Shown here: positions 1 through 7,050 of the stretch, piece by piece | Position numbering within the stretch: the first letter of the stretch is position 1 | Layout: the number at the start of each line of letters is the position of its first letter | Virus record (IMG/VR): IMGVR_UViG_3300028840_005074 | Coordinates: 1 to 21,870 of that record | Direction: 5' to 3' (one strand) | Length of the DNA: 21,870 nt | Source of the DNA: a virus | The notes under the pieces: generated by a model | The model's input: only the letters and a program-made list of their open reading frames with translations | What the model was told of the DNA's origin: nothing | Databases searched by the model: none | Program-made: the position numbers and the translations under genes

Positions 1-27
1 GTTTTGTTTGCGCTTCAGCAAGGGTTG

Positions 28-56
28 CACAGGTTCACAGATTTTTTTCACAGGTT
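28..56. repeat. Direct repeat of CACAGGTT upstream of the terminase genes
   Basis: CACAGGTT occurs at 28-35 and again at 49-56, exactly 21 bp apart (two helical turns), with a run of seven T between the copies. The repeat lies 44-72 bp before the first gene. In lambda-type phages the small terminase binds repeats close to its own gene (the cosB R sites), so this pair could be such a site or an operator. That role is inferred from position only, and no cos nick site is recognised. Confidence 0.45.
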
Positions 57-76
57 AACAAATTATTCCGTTAATA
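47..76 (+). promoter_or_regulatory. Weak promoter candidate for the terminase operon
   Basis: TTCACA at 47-52 and TTAATA at 71-76 are separated by 18 bp and resemble a sigma-70 promoter, with predicted transcription start near 83. The -35 box overlaps the second CACAGGTT repeat, so binding there could regulate it. Both boxes are imperfect, and the operon may instead start upstream of the window. Confidence 0.25.
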
Positions 77-99
77 AAAATGAACTTTAGGTTTTTTTG

Positions 100-801
100 A
101 TGCCAAAGAAAATTTTAATAACAAAATCTGAACTGTCAAAAATTTCAGGATGTTCCCGGGCTGCTGTTACGAAAGCTACAAAAAAAGGGGGCGCCCTTTT
201 TCCAGCCATGGAAGGCGCAAAAGTTAACAAAAATCATCCTTTAGTTCGGCAATTTCTTCAAAAACATGGAATTTCCCGGGGTAAGCCCAAAACCCGGAAA
301 AAGGCTGCGAAAAAGAAATCTAAGCAGCCCCCGGGGAAGCCTAAAGCCGATATTCAGGATGAAACTGATAATTTCCCTTCCCCGGATATTCCCTATGATG
401 ATCTATCAAAATCTGAAATTTTGGATCTTGAAAATATGACGGTTAAACAGGTTGCTTTGCAATACGGGGGAATGGCAAATTTCAAGATATTCATTGAAGC
501 CCTTAAAGGAATAGCTGATTATAAATTAAAAACCGTAAAGGAACAGCAGAAACGGTTTGAATTGATTGATAGAAAAGCTGCTGAAGCTGTTACTTTTGCG
601 CTTATTGATCTTGCGTTTAAAAGGCTTGTAGCTGAACTTCCGGGGGCTTTAGCGCAGGAAATAGTAACCTATGTTAAATCAAAACGGAAATCAAAGAATC
701 TGATTTTAGATGTAGCTGAAATTATCCGGGGGGCTATAAGCCGGATTCTGAAGGATTGCAAGAATGAAATTCAGAAACGATTAAAAAGGCTTCAATTATG
801 A
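100..801 (+). CDS. Probable terminase small subunit (DNA-recognition subunit)
   Basis: This 233-residue protein would recognise phage DNA for packaging as partner of the large terminase at 3748. Residues 6-30 (SELSKISGCSRAAVTKATKKG and flanks) look like the winged helix-turn-helix of Nu1-type small terminases. A Lys/Pro-rich linker follows (about 60-85), then a mostly helical C-terminal half ending in a very basic segment (KSKRKSKN, KRLKRLQL). It is longer than lambda Nu1 (181 aa). ATG at 100 is preferred over TTG at 97: an AGG at 89-91 gives usable spacing, and a stop codon at 88-90 closes the frame upstream. Its stop overlaps the next start (ATGA). The assignment rests on the helix-turn-helix and on being first in a block that leads to the large terminase; a regulatory DNA-binding protein is the main alternative. 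Confidence 0.55.
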   Translation: MPKKILITKSELSKISGCSRAAVTKATKKGGALFPAMEGAKVNKNHPLVRQFLQKHGISRGKPKTRKKAAKKKSKQPPGKPKADIQDETDNFPSPDIPYDDLSKSEILDLENMTVKQVALQYGGMANFKIFIEALKGIADYKLKTVKEQQKRFELIDRKAAEAVTFALIDLAFKRLVAELPGALAQEIVTYVKSKRKSKNLILDVAEIIRGAISRILKDCKNEIQKRLKRLQL

Positions 802-1315
802 ATGATATTATTTTAGATTTGTGCGGGGGATCAGGATCATGGGCAAAGCCTTATAAGGATGCTGGCTATGATGTTAGATTAATAACCCTTCCTGATAATG
901 ATATAATGAATTATAATCCGCCTTCAGAAGTTTATGGAATTTTAGCAGCTCCCCCATGTACTGAATTTTCCCCCGCTAATGAAACGCTGAAAAAAGGATA
1001 CAGAGAAAAAGGAATCAAAAAGAATAGAAATCTTGATGAAGGATTTATTCTTGTTAAAAGATGCCTTGAAATTATAGAAAACTGCCATTGCGTTTTTTGG
1101 GCGCTTGAAAATCCTACAGGATATTTAAGGCAATATTTAGGAAAACCGGAATTAACTTTTCAGCTAAATTGATTCCGCAGTTAAATTGTTTTAATCCTAA
1201 AACTGATGCTGATTTTAGGGCGATAACGCCCCCGGGCTTTGCAAATTTATTTTTTGAAGCAAATAATATAGAATCTAAAATAAAAGAAACAAAACAATTA
1301 AGATTATTCAAATGA
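798..1315 (+). pseudogene. DNA cytosine-C5 methyltransferase-like gene, frameshifted
   Basis: The first frame (798-1172, 124 aa) starts like a cytosine-C5 methyltransferase: a SAM-binding motif LDLCGGSGSW (residues 6-15), the catalytic PPC loop AAPPCTEFS with Cys54, and an ENPTGYLR motif near residue 104. It stops just after LGKPELTFQ. The -1 frame is open from 1109 and continues with LNCFNPKTDADFRAITPPGF and FFEAN, as seen at the end of related phage methyltransferases, up to a TGA at 1313-1315. The stretch usually found between these parts (YTK..LWG-like) is missing, which suggests a small out-of-frame deletion. The start overlaps the previous stop (ATGA) and the second-frame stop overlaps the next start (1312), so the gene was once translated through. 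No clear slippery heptamer is seen, so I call it broken. The 124-aa piece lacks any target-recognition domain. Confidence 0.6.
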
Positions 1316-1467
1316 AATCCTTCAGAATATCATGGATCTTTGGAAAGAAGCCTTTTTTATCCCGGGGGACATTTGTTTTAAAAGCTGAATCCGTAAGGGA
1401 CGCCCGGGAAAGGTTCAAGGCTTTATATCCCTTGTGTACCATAACAGCAATAGATTCAAAATGGTGA
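1312..1467 (+). CDS. Small basic protein, 51 aa, unknown
   Basis: An open frame of 51 codons (MKSFRISWIF..., ending AIDSKW) begins inside the ATGA that ends the second frame of the methyltransferase gene and stops just before the ribosome binding site of the next gene. It is rich in Arg and Lys, with a single Cys. Its start overlap, its exact fit between neighbours and the local codon use (GAA, CGG, GCC) support it as a real gene. No domain is recognised. If translation relies on coupling to the upstream gene, the frameshift there may have silenced it. Confidence 0.5.
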   Translation: MKSFRISWIFGKKPFLSRGTFVLKAESVRDARERFKALYPLCTITAIDSKW

Positions 1468-1479
1468 AAGGAAAAGAAT

Positions 1480-1734
1480 ATGAAGATAGAAAAATTTATT
1501 GAATTATCGGATCATGTTGAAATTGAATTATCAAATGAAGATATTAGGCTATTTTTTTTGAATGATGAAGATTATGAAGATAAGGCTGCTATCTTGCTTA
1601 ACAATCTTAATAGCATTGCTAAATTTTTAAAAGCTGTTCCGGGGAAGATCATAAAAGAATTAACTGAACAGCAAAAAGAAGTTATATCTGATTTTTTCAA
1701 AGAACAGGCTGAAAGGTTTAAAAATGGATCATAA
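1480..1734 (+). CDS. Small acidic phage protein, unknown
   Basis: This 84-residue protein is predicted to be mainly helical and acidic at the N-terminus (EKFIELSDHVEIELSNEDIRLFF), with a Lys-rich second half. No domain is recognised. The start is fixed by a strong ribosome binding site, GAAAGGAAAAG, seven bases upstream. Its end overlaps the next gene by 11 bases, indicating one transcript and probable translational coupling. It belongs to the run of small accessory genes between the two terminase subunits. Confidence 0.7.
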   Translation: MKIEKFIELSDHVEIELSNEDIRLFFLNDEDYEDKAAILLNNLNSIAKFLKAVPGKIIKELTEQQKEVISDFFKEQAERFKNGS

Positions 1735-2008
1735 AAAAGAACTTGAAGAAAAGCTTTCTAAAATCGGATGGGCTATGCGTTCTATTATGCGGGGAACAGC
1801 CCATGTTCTTATTGATCATAATAAAGAAATAACTGATATAATCGTTCATAATGATAGAATTGAAATAGGGAAATCCCATAGCTTTAGATTTGCTTTTTAT
1901 TTTAGGGCTTGTGATATTTTAGATGATTTAGAAAGAACTGTTTCAATTTGTCCTAAATCAGATAATCAAACAGTTTTTATAAATTTATACGGAAACGAAA
2001 GGGAATAG
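1724..2008 (+). CDS. Small phage protein, unknown
   Basis: A 94-residue protein with no recognised domain. The central part (residues 28-60) has a beta-strand-like hydrophobic pattern (HVLIDHN, ITDIIVHNDRIEIG) and a later FRFAFYFRACDILDD segment. It starts within the previous gene and is followed after two bases by the next, so it is probably translated by coupling. Two Cys residues are not paired as a zinc motif. Confidence 0.65.
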   Translation: MDHKKELEEKLSKIGWAMRSIMRGTAHVLIDHNKEITDIIVHNDRIEIGKSHSFRFAFYFRACDILDDLERTVSICPKSDNQTVFINLYGNERE

Positions 2009-2010
2009 AT

Positions 2011-2349
2011 ATGGATTATTATATGTCAAGACTTATTGATGAAACTAAAGAACAAAATAAAAGACTTCAAAAAGAATCATTTGAGTTTGAACAAAGGGCG
2101 CAAGAAGTTTTTCATGCCGTTAAAAGATTTATTCCCGCCCAAGTTTTAGTTGATTATTTAAAAGAAAAACATCCTGATTATTTGAAGCTTAGATTAATGT
2201 ATGAATCATATGAAGGAAATCCAGATTTATATAAATTTAAATGTGAAAAATGTAAAGATGAAGTTTTTAGTTCATCTAAAGGTGTAGCTTTAATTTGTCA
2301 TAAATGCGGAAAATCAGGCTATTCTTTTTTTATGCATTTAATAGATTGA
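2011..2349 (+). CDS. Small zinc-ribbon protein
   Basis: This 112-residue protein has a helical, Lys/Glu-rich N-terminal half (about residues 1-65) and a C-terminal zinc ribbon made of Cys78-x2-Cys81 and Cys96-x2-Cys99 (CEKC...CHKC). Such ribbons bind one zinc ion and often contact DNA, RNA or protein; which applies here cannot be read from the sequence. The start is set by GAAAGGGAATAGAT just before the ATG. It sits two bases after the previous gene in the same accessory run. Confidence 0.7.
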   Translation: MDYYMSRLIDETKEQNKRLQKESFEFEQRAQEVFHAVKRFIPAQVLVDYLKEKHPDYLKLRLMYESYEGNPDLYKFKCEKCKDEVFSSSKGVALICHKCGKSGYSFFMHLID

Positions 2350-2365
2350 TTGAAAGGAAAAGAAT

Positions 2366-2686
2366 ATGGATTATTCAAAAGAAATTAGTGAAAAATTTGA
2401 ATCATGGATGATTTTAGAAATCATGGGTCATAGAAAACTAGCTGGTTATGTTACAGAAGAAGAACACGCAGGAATAATTATGTTAAGGATTGATATTCCT
2501 AATAATAAAACTGAATATACAACACAATATTATCATCCGAATTCTATCTTTTGTATTACACCTATAAATGAATCAGATGCAAGGAAGCTATCAAAAGCAT
2601 GGCGCCCGCAGCCATTTGATTATTTTGATTTACATAAAGAATCAAAAATTAAACCTGATTATGATCCTGATGAAATGCCATTTTGA
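2366..2686 (+). CDS. Conserved phage accessory protein of unknown function
   Basis: This 106-residue protein carries the pattern W-(x)-ILEIMGHRKLAGYVTEE (residues 14-33), then LRIDIP, a TQYYHPNSIF segment and TPINESDARKL. I recognise this arrangement from small uncharacterised proteins common in phages and prophages; the role is unknown. The C-terminus is acidic and Pro-rich (PDYDPDEMPF). A GAAAGGAAAAG ribosome binding site precedes the start. Confidence 0.7.
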   Translation: MDYSKEISEKFESWMILEIMGHRKLAGYVTEEEHAGIIMLRIDIPNNKTEYTTQYYHPNSIFCITPINESDARKLSKAWRPQPFDYFDLHKESKIKPDYDPDEMPF

Positions 2687-2698
2687 AAGGAAATAGAT

Positions 2699-3088
2699 AT
2701 GAATGAATGTTCTTGTATTTGGGTTGATGCTGATCCTTGTTTTGATGCTTTTTGGATCAAGGAAAGGAAAGCCCGGAAGGTTCATAAATGTATTGAATGT
2801 AACAAGGATATTTTGCCCGGGGAAAAGTATGAATATTTTAAAGGCATATATTATGAAGGCGGATTTGAAGAAAACAAAACCTGTTTAGATTGCAAATCTA
2901 TTATTAATGCCTTCTTTTGTGATGGGTATCATTTTTCAATGATTATGGATGATCTAAAAGAACATATTGATAATATGGGCGCTGAAATTTCAGAAGATTG
3001 CATTAAGGGCTTAAATGAAGGCGCCCGGGCTATTGTTTGTGAATTAATTGAAAAAGAATGGAAGATATGGGATGAAGATGATGAATGA
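2699..3088 (+). CDS. Small Cys-rich zinc-binding phage protein
   Basis: This 129-residue protein has two CxxC pairs that probably bind zinc: Cys31-x2-Cys34 in KVHKCIECNKDILPGEKYEY and Cys62-x2-Cys65 in KTCLDC. The pattern (K-x-H-x-C-x-x-C, GExYE, TCxxC) is familiar from short phage proteins without a known function. The C-terminal third is acidic (EKEWKIWDEDDE). A good ribosome binding site, GAAAGGAAATAGAT, precedes the ATG. Its 3' end overlaps the next gene. Confidence 0.7.
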   Translation: MNECSCIWVDADPCFDAFWIKERKARKVHKCIECNKDILPGEKYEYFKGIYYEGGFEENKTCLDCKSIINAFFCDGYHFSMIMDDLKEHIDNMGAEISEDCIKGLNEGARAIVCELIEKEWKIWDEDDE

Positions 3089-3431
3089 AAATAAATATAT
3101 TAGCATGAAGGATATAATTCAGGAATGGTTTGAAAAAAATGATTATGATGGAATAACCCATCCTGAATATGATTGTAGTTGTTTCAAAGAAGATTTATTT
3201 TCTTGTTATGATCCTAATGGGCGCCTTGATCCGGGTGTTAGGTGTTTAGCGGGATTTAAAGAAAAATGTAAAAATGGTAGCTATACAATTATTCCCGGAA
3301 AAAAAGAAGGATCAATATTAACTATTTATTGTAAAGATTGTAATAAGCTTTTTTATGCTGTTTCTATTGAATATATGAATGAAAATGATAGGAATAAATA
3401 TAAAAATATATGTATGATGAAGGGCATATAA
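3072..3431 (+). CDS. Small Cys-containing protein, unknown
   Basis: A protein of about 119 residues with a CKDC pair near the C-terminus and several further Cys (CSCF, SCYD, VRCL, EKCK). Zinc binding is possible but the spacing matches no family I know. The frame is open further upstream through a TTG, but ATG at 3072, 3078 or 3081 is more likely; all lie inside the end of the previous gene, pointing to coupled translation. I list 3072; 3081 (MNENKYISMKDI) is an equally good choice. The stop overlaps an ATG at 3431 (TAATG). Confidence 0.6.
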   Translation: MKMMNENKYISMKDIIQEWFEKNDYDGITHPEYDCSCFKEDLFSCYDPNGRLDPGVRCLAGFKEKCKNGSYTIIPGKKEGSILTIYCKDCNKLFYAVSIEYMNENDRNKYKNICMMKGI

Positions 3432-3484
3432 TGAAAACAGAAAAATCAGCTACTATTGAAGGCTGCAAATGCCGAAAGGAATAA
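3431..3484 (+). CDS. Possible 17-codon leader or minigene
   Basis: An ATG overlapping the previous stop (TAATG) opens 17 codons, MKTEKSATIEGCKCRKE, ending at the TAA that lies between the ribosome binding site and start of the next gene. The reading frame covers the AAAGGA site for 3488, so its translation could affect initiation there. It may equally be chance: it is short and has no ribosome binding site of its own. Confidence 0.25.
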   Translation: MKTEKSATIEGCKCRKE

Positions 3485-3487
3485 ATC

Positions 3488-3748
3488 ATGAAATGCAACA
3501 GAGAAAACTGCGAAAAAGACGCAGTTAAAAAGGTTAGACTTCTTTTTTATGCGCCTTCAGATAAATTAAAAGAAAAGCCTGTTGAAGCTATTTTTAATTT
3601 ATTTGTTTGTTCGGATCATGCTATTCCTGATCCCGCTTTATATGTTACGGATGAAGGATGGAAAACAATAGAAAAAACATTTAAAGAACAAGGCTTAATT
3701 ATTCCTGATAGGAATACTATTGAAGTTACATTTTTAGATTTAAATTAA
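3488..3748 (+). CDS. Small zinc-binding protein just before the terminase
   Basis: An 86-residue protein with Cys3-x4-Cys8 at the N-terminus and Cys41-x2-His44 (CSDH) after a beta-like KKVRLLFY segment. This CxxxxC...CxxH layout is common in small phage and bacterial proteins and suggests one structural zinc. Function is unknown. The AAAGGA site lies about eight bases before the ATG. Its stop overlaps the terminase start (TAATG at 3746-3750), so terminase translation is probably coupled to it. Confidence 0.65.
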   Translation: MKCNRENCEKDAVKKVRLLFYAPSDKLKEKPVEAIFNLFVCSDHAIPDPALYVTDEGWKTIEKTFKEQGLIIPDRNTIEVTFLDLN

Positions 3749-5721
3749 TGGATTCAGAATCAATAGAAATAAATCAATTCGATTATGATTTTATAGTTGA
3801 TCAGATTCAATCTTTAACTGATGAAAAGATTCAGCTTCAAGTTTCTGAATGGGCTGAACAGAACAGATACCTTCCTTCAGAATTAACTTCAAAGCCCGGA
3901 TTCTGGGATAATTCTTATACGCCTTACATGATAGAAATCATGAACTGTTTAAGCGTTAATTCAACAGTTCGGAAGGTTGCTGTTATGAAGGCTATTCAGA
4001 TAGCAGCAACAACAGCTATAATTGAAAATGATATAGGTTATACTATTGATCATGATCCTTGTGGAATCATGTATATTTCAGCGGATAAAGAACTTACAAA
4101 GCTTTCAGTAGATGTTAAAGTTGATAGGATGCTTCAAAGCTGCGGGCTTCTGGAAAAGATCCGTTCAGCAGATGAAAAAAGCCGTAAAACCGGAAACACT
4201 TTAGCAAAGAAAGAATTTCCCGGGGGCTTCCTTTTGGGGATGGGCGCCCGGAATCCCGGAAAGCTGCGTTCAATGTCTGTTCGTAAAATGCGCATGGATG
4301 AACTTGACGCCTTCCCCGATAAGCTTGGAAATGAAGGTGATCCGTTAAAGCTTGCGGAAAACAGAACAAAAGCTTTTGAAAATTCAAGATCCATTCTTTA
4401 TATATCTACTCCCCTTGTAATGCAAACTTCAAAAATTTATAAAGAATATTTAAAAGGGGATCAGCGGAAGTTTTTGGTTCCTTGTAAATACTGCGGGAAG
4501 AAACAGGAACTTGAATTCAATGCGGAAGATAAAAATGAAGAAGCTTATGGAATTCATTTTAAAGTTGATAAATATCAAACCTTAATTGAAGATTCTGTTT
4601 GTTATGTTTGTAAATTCTGCAAAAAGAAATGGCATGAATATGATAAAATTCATTTTCTTCCTTTAGGTGAATGGAAGCCTACAGCAAGGCCAAAGGAAGC
4701 AGATTATAGAAGTTACCATATAAACGCCCTTTACAGCCCCCCGGGTATGCAATCATGGAAAACTATATGTTATGATTATCTTGAAGCATGGGATATAAAG
4801 GCTGAAAGGGTAAAGGATATTGATGCCTTCAGAACTTTCTGGAATTGCGCCCTTGGGCTTCCATGGGAAGAAAGGGGGGAAGCTCCCCGGTTTGAAAAGA
4901 TCATTCAGCATAGAAGGCAATATGAAAGAAATTTAATTCCGAATAAGCAAGCCAAAAAAGAAGCGGGAAGCATTATTCATCTTTTAACGGGATCAGTTGA
5001 CGTTCATAAAAGGAATCTTACACTTGAAGTTATTGGATATGCTGTAAATGGAATTTCATATTCTATTGATTATAGAATTATAGAAGGTGATACACTTCTT
5101 TTATATGGTGAATCTTCCCCATGGGAAAAATTAAGAACAGCTTTATTAGATGAAATATTTTTTGCTGATGATGATAAGAAATATATGATTCAAACAACTT
5201 TTATAGATGCAAGATATAGAACTGATGAAGTTTATCAATTTTGCGGTGAATTTTCAAGCGGGGTTTATCCTATCATGGGAAGGGATGCGCCCATTAAAAC
5301 GGCAAAGCTGCGGGAATTTAGTGAATATAAAAGCAAAGCCGGAACTGTTGCGTTCAATATAAATTCAACTTTATACAAAGATAGATTCTTTAATTGGTTA
5401 AGAAGGGAATGGAACACAGGGGAAAAACAGCCTTTAGGTTATCCGAATTATCCCCGGGATTATGGGGATGATTTTTTTCATATGTATAATGCTGAATACA
5501 AACAGGAAGTGAAAAGCCGGAAAACAGGAAAAACAATAGGCTATTTTTGGGTTCAGATTCCTAATAAACCTAACCATAATATTGATACAAGGGTTTATTC
5601 AATGGCTGCGCTTGATTTGATTGTTTATTCAGTTTGCGCTGAAGTTTATGATTATGAAGGAATTAACTATTCTTTGTTCTGGCAATATTGCAAAGAAGAA
5701 AAGCCCTATTATTCAGAATAA
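3748..5721 (+). CDS. Terminase large subunit, lambda GpA type
   Basis: The packaging motor: an ATPase that drives DNA into the prohead through the portal, and a nuclease that cuts the concatemer. It has 657 residues (lambda GpA 641). Visible parts in order: KFWDNSY-type N-terminal region, an ATP-binding loop KAIQIAATTA (81-90), GGFLLGMGARNPGKLRS (159-175), Walker B MRMDELDAFP (181-190, Asp184-Glu185), motif ILYISTP (216-222), a zinc ribbon (Cys236/239 and Cys278/281), then the RNase H-like nuclease with acidic residues Asp408 (GSVDV), Asp477 (FIDAR) and probably Asp603 (NHNIDTRVY). The ATP-binding loop is odd: the expected Gly at position 86 is Ala (compare K-x-x-Q-[VI]-G-A-T-T in the family and KSARVGYSK in lambda). 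No ribosome binding site of its own is clear; translation is probably coupled to the gene before (TAATG). Confidence 0.93.
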   Translation: MDSESIEINQFDYDFIVDQIQSLTDEKIQLQVSEWAEQNRYLPSELTSKPGFWDNSYTPYMIEIMNCLSVNSTVRKVAVMKAIQIAATTAIIENDIGYTIDHDPCGIMYISADKELTKLSVDVKVDRMLQSCGLLEKIRSADEKSRKTGNTLAKKEFPGGFLLGMGARNPGKLRSMSVRKMRMDELDAFPDKLGNEGDPLKLAENRTKAFENSRSILYISTPLVMQTSKIYKEYLKGDQRKFLVPCKYCGKKQELEFNAEDKNEEAYGIHFKVDKYQTLIEDSVCYVCKFCKKKWHEYDKIHFLPLGEWKPTARPKEADYRSYHINALYSPPGMQSWKTICYDYLEAWDIKAERVKDIDAFRTFWNCALGLPWEERGEAPRFEKIIQHRRQYERNLIPNKQAKKEAGSIIHLLTGSVDVHKRNLTLEVIGYAVNGISYSIDYRIIEGDTLLLYGESSPWEKLRTALLDEIFFADDDKKYMIQTTFIDARYRTDEVYQFCGEFSSGVYPIMGRDAPIKTAKLREFSEYKSKAGTVAFNINSTLYKDRFFNWLRREWNTGEKQPLGYPNYPRDYGDDFFHMYNAEYKQEVKSRKTGKTIGYFWVQIPNKPNHNIDTRVYSMAALDLIVYSVCAEVYDYEGINYSLFWQYCKEEKPYYSE

Positions 5722-6605
5722 TGATTATAGCTTTAAAAGATCAGGATAAAACAGATTATCCGAATTTAGCCTTGATGAAAATTTCAGCCTTTCATAGGGC
5801 TTCAGGGGATAAAGTTGTTTTTTATGATGATATTTTTTCAAATCAATATGATTTAGTTTATACTTCAAAAGTTTTTACATTTACAAAAGAAGAAAAGCTT
5901 CATGGAAATGTTGAAAAAGGCGGATCAGGCTTTGATATTAATTCAAGGCTTCCTGATGAAATAGATTCTTTTTGCCCGGATTATTCTTTATATAATTTGA
6001 ATTATTCAATAGGTTTTTTAACCCGGGGATGCTTTAGGAATTGTAAGCATTGTATAGTTCCTGAAAAAGAAGGTTCATTAATTCCATATGCTGATATTCA
6101 AGATTTTTTAAAGCATGATAAAGCTGTTTTAATGGATAATAATGTTTTAGGATCTGATTATGGAATAAGCCAAATTGAAAAGATAATAAGTTTGAAATTA
6201 AAAGTTGATTTTAATCAGGGTTTAGATGCAAGATTAATTGATGATTCAATAGCAAAATTATTATCTAAAGTTCATTGGTATGATCCTATAAAAGATCATG
6301 AACATCCTTTAAGGCTTGCTTGTGATTCATCTGATTCGATAAAGCATATTGAAAAGGCTGTAAGGCTTTTAAGATGGCGGAATGTAAAGCCTACAAGATA
6401 TTTCGTTTATTGTTTGATTGAAGATTTTGATGAAGCTTTAGAAAGAATAAAATATTTAAAAGGTTTGTATCTTGACATTTTTGCGCAGCCATTTATTGAT
6501 AAAGATGGAAATATGCCTGATAAAAAACTTCAAAAATTAGCACGATGGGTTAATTTTAGATCAGCTTTTAAGGGTGTATGGTGGGAAGATTATAAATATA
6601 AATAA
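5721..6605 (+). CDS. Phage radical SAM enzyme
   Basis: A 294-residue radical S-adenosylmethionine protein. The iron-sulfur cluster motif is Cys104-x3-Cys108-x2-Cys111 (TRGCFRNCKHCIVPEKEG), preceded by an N-terminal domain (about 1-85) with TDYPNLALMKISAFH and DLVYTSKVFTFT, and followed by LMDNNVLGSD, VDFNQGLDARL and LRLACDSSDS, which fit strands of the partial TIM barrel. I know this protein type from phage genomes, where its substrate is unknown. ATG at 5721 overlaps the terminase stop (TAATG) and is a better start than codons 33 bases upstream. The overlap implies it is made together with the terminase, so a role in late infection or in modifying a virion or packaging component is possible (inference). 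A bidirectional terminator follows. Confidence 0.85.
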   Translation: MIIALKDQDKTDYPNLALMKISAFHRASGDKVVFYDDIFSNQYDLVYTSKVFTFTKEEKLHGNVEKGGSGFDINSRLPDEIDSFCPDYSLYNLNYSIGFLTRGCFRNCKHCIVPEKEGSLIPYADIQDFLKHDKAVLMDNNVLGSDYGISQIEKIISLKLKVDFNQGLDARLIDDSIAKLLSKVHWYDPIKDHEHPLRLACDSSDSIKHIEKAVRLLRWRNVKPTRYFVYCLIEDFDEALERIKYLKGLYLDIFAQPFIDKDGNMPDKKLQKLARWVNFRSAFKGVWWEDYKYK

Positions 6606-6608
6606 AAA

Positions 6609-6639
6609 AAAGCCCCATGCTTTAGAAGCATAGGGCTTT
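6609..6639. terminator. Bidirectional intrinsic terminator
   Basis: A hairpin pairs AGCCC (6611-6615) with GGGCT (6633-6637) and ATGCTT (6617-6622) with AAGCAT (6626-6631), with a C/A mismatch and a 3-base loop; flanking AA/TT extends it. Read on the - strand it is followed by eight T, an ideal terminator for the leftward cassette. Read on the + strand the T-run is shorter (TTTCTGTTT), still adequate for ending the terminase/radical SAM transcript. Confidence 0.8.
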
Positions 6640-6659
6640 CTGTTTAATCCGGGCTTAAT

Positions 6660-6863
6660 TTATTTCATTCCCATGTTTAAATATTTGTAGGCAATTCCTT
6701 TTCCTCTGCGGAACTTTGAAGCTTGTCTTGATGTATGCTTTAATCCCCTGTAAGAAGTTCCTACCATTTCTTTAGCATGATCAGGAATTTTATCTTCAGG
6801 AACAAGTGAACAAGCCCTTACAAACATTTCATCAGTTTTTGAAAATTCAAGATTTGTTTTCAT
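6660..6863 (-). CDS. Small basic protein, last gene of the leftward cassette
   Basis: A 67-residue protein with an acidic-to-neutral first half (EDKIPDHAKEMVGTSYRG) and a strongly basic second half (KHTSRQASKFRRGKG). No domain is recognised; the charge would allow nucleic acid binding. A strong ribosome binding site, AAAGGGGG, lies about four bases before the ATG. It overlaps the gene before it by 17 bases and ends just upstream of the terminator at 6609-6639. Confidence 0.65.
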   Translation of the reverse strand: MKTNLEFSKTDEMFVRACSLVPEDKIPDHAKEMVGTSYRGLKHTSRQASKFRRGKGIAYKYLNMGMK

Positions 6864-7050
6864 GTTTCCCCCTTTCTTTAATTTCCCATTTCCCGTATTC
6901 AGAATTTAAATTATCGTAAGTTTCAAAATGTTCATCTATTAAAAAGTTAATTACTTTATCCCGCTGCTTTTGAAGATCAGAACACTTTTCATTGATAATT
7001 TTAATTGTACTAAACAAACCTTCAATGGTTACTTTATCAAGCTTTTTCAT
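6847..7050 (-). CDS. Small coiled-coil-like protein, unknown
   Basis: A 67-residue protein, mostly helical with heptad-like spacing (VTIEGLFSTIKIINEKCSDLQKQRDKVINFLIDEHF), so it may oligomerise. The C-terminus is charged (KWEIKERGKHENKS). No family is recognised. Its ATG lies inside the ACATGA that ends the gene before it, and GAAAGGAAAAA precedes it. Co-transcribed with the other - strand genes. Confidence 0.65.
   Translation of the reverse strand: MKKLDKVTIEGLFSTIKIINEKCSDLQKQRDKVINFLIDEHFETYDNLNSEYGKWEIKERGKHENKS

Noticed and set aside
1114-1311. 65-codon open frame on the - strand
   Set aside because: Lies opposite the second frame of the methyltransferase gene, which has clear family motifs; no ribosome binding site and no domain.
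798-1315. Programmed frameshift as explanation for the methyltransferase split
   Set aside because: No X XXY YYZ heptamer in phase between 1109 and 1170, and the expected middle segment of the protein is missing, which a frameshift would not restore.
2703-2888. Second + strand frame inside the Cys-rich gene at 2699
   Set aside because: The other frame has the conserved CxxC pairs and the ribosome binding site; this one is a shadow.
4115-4394. Two overlapping - strand open frames inside the terminase gene
   Set aside because: Opposite a strongly conserved part of the terminase (Walker B region); composition explained by the + strand codons.
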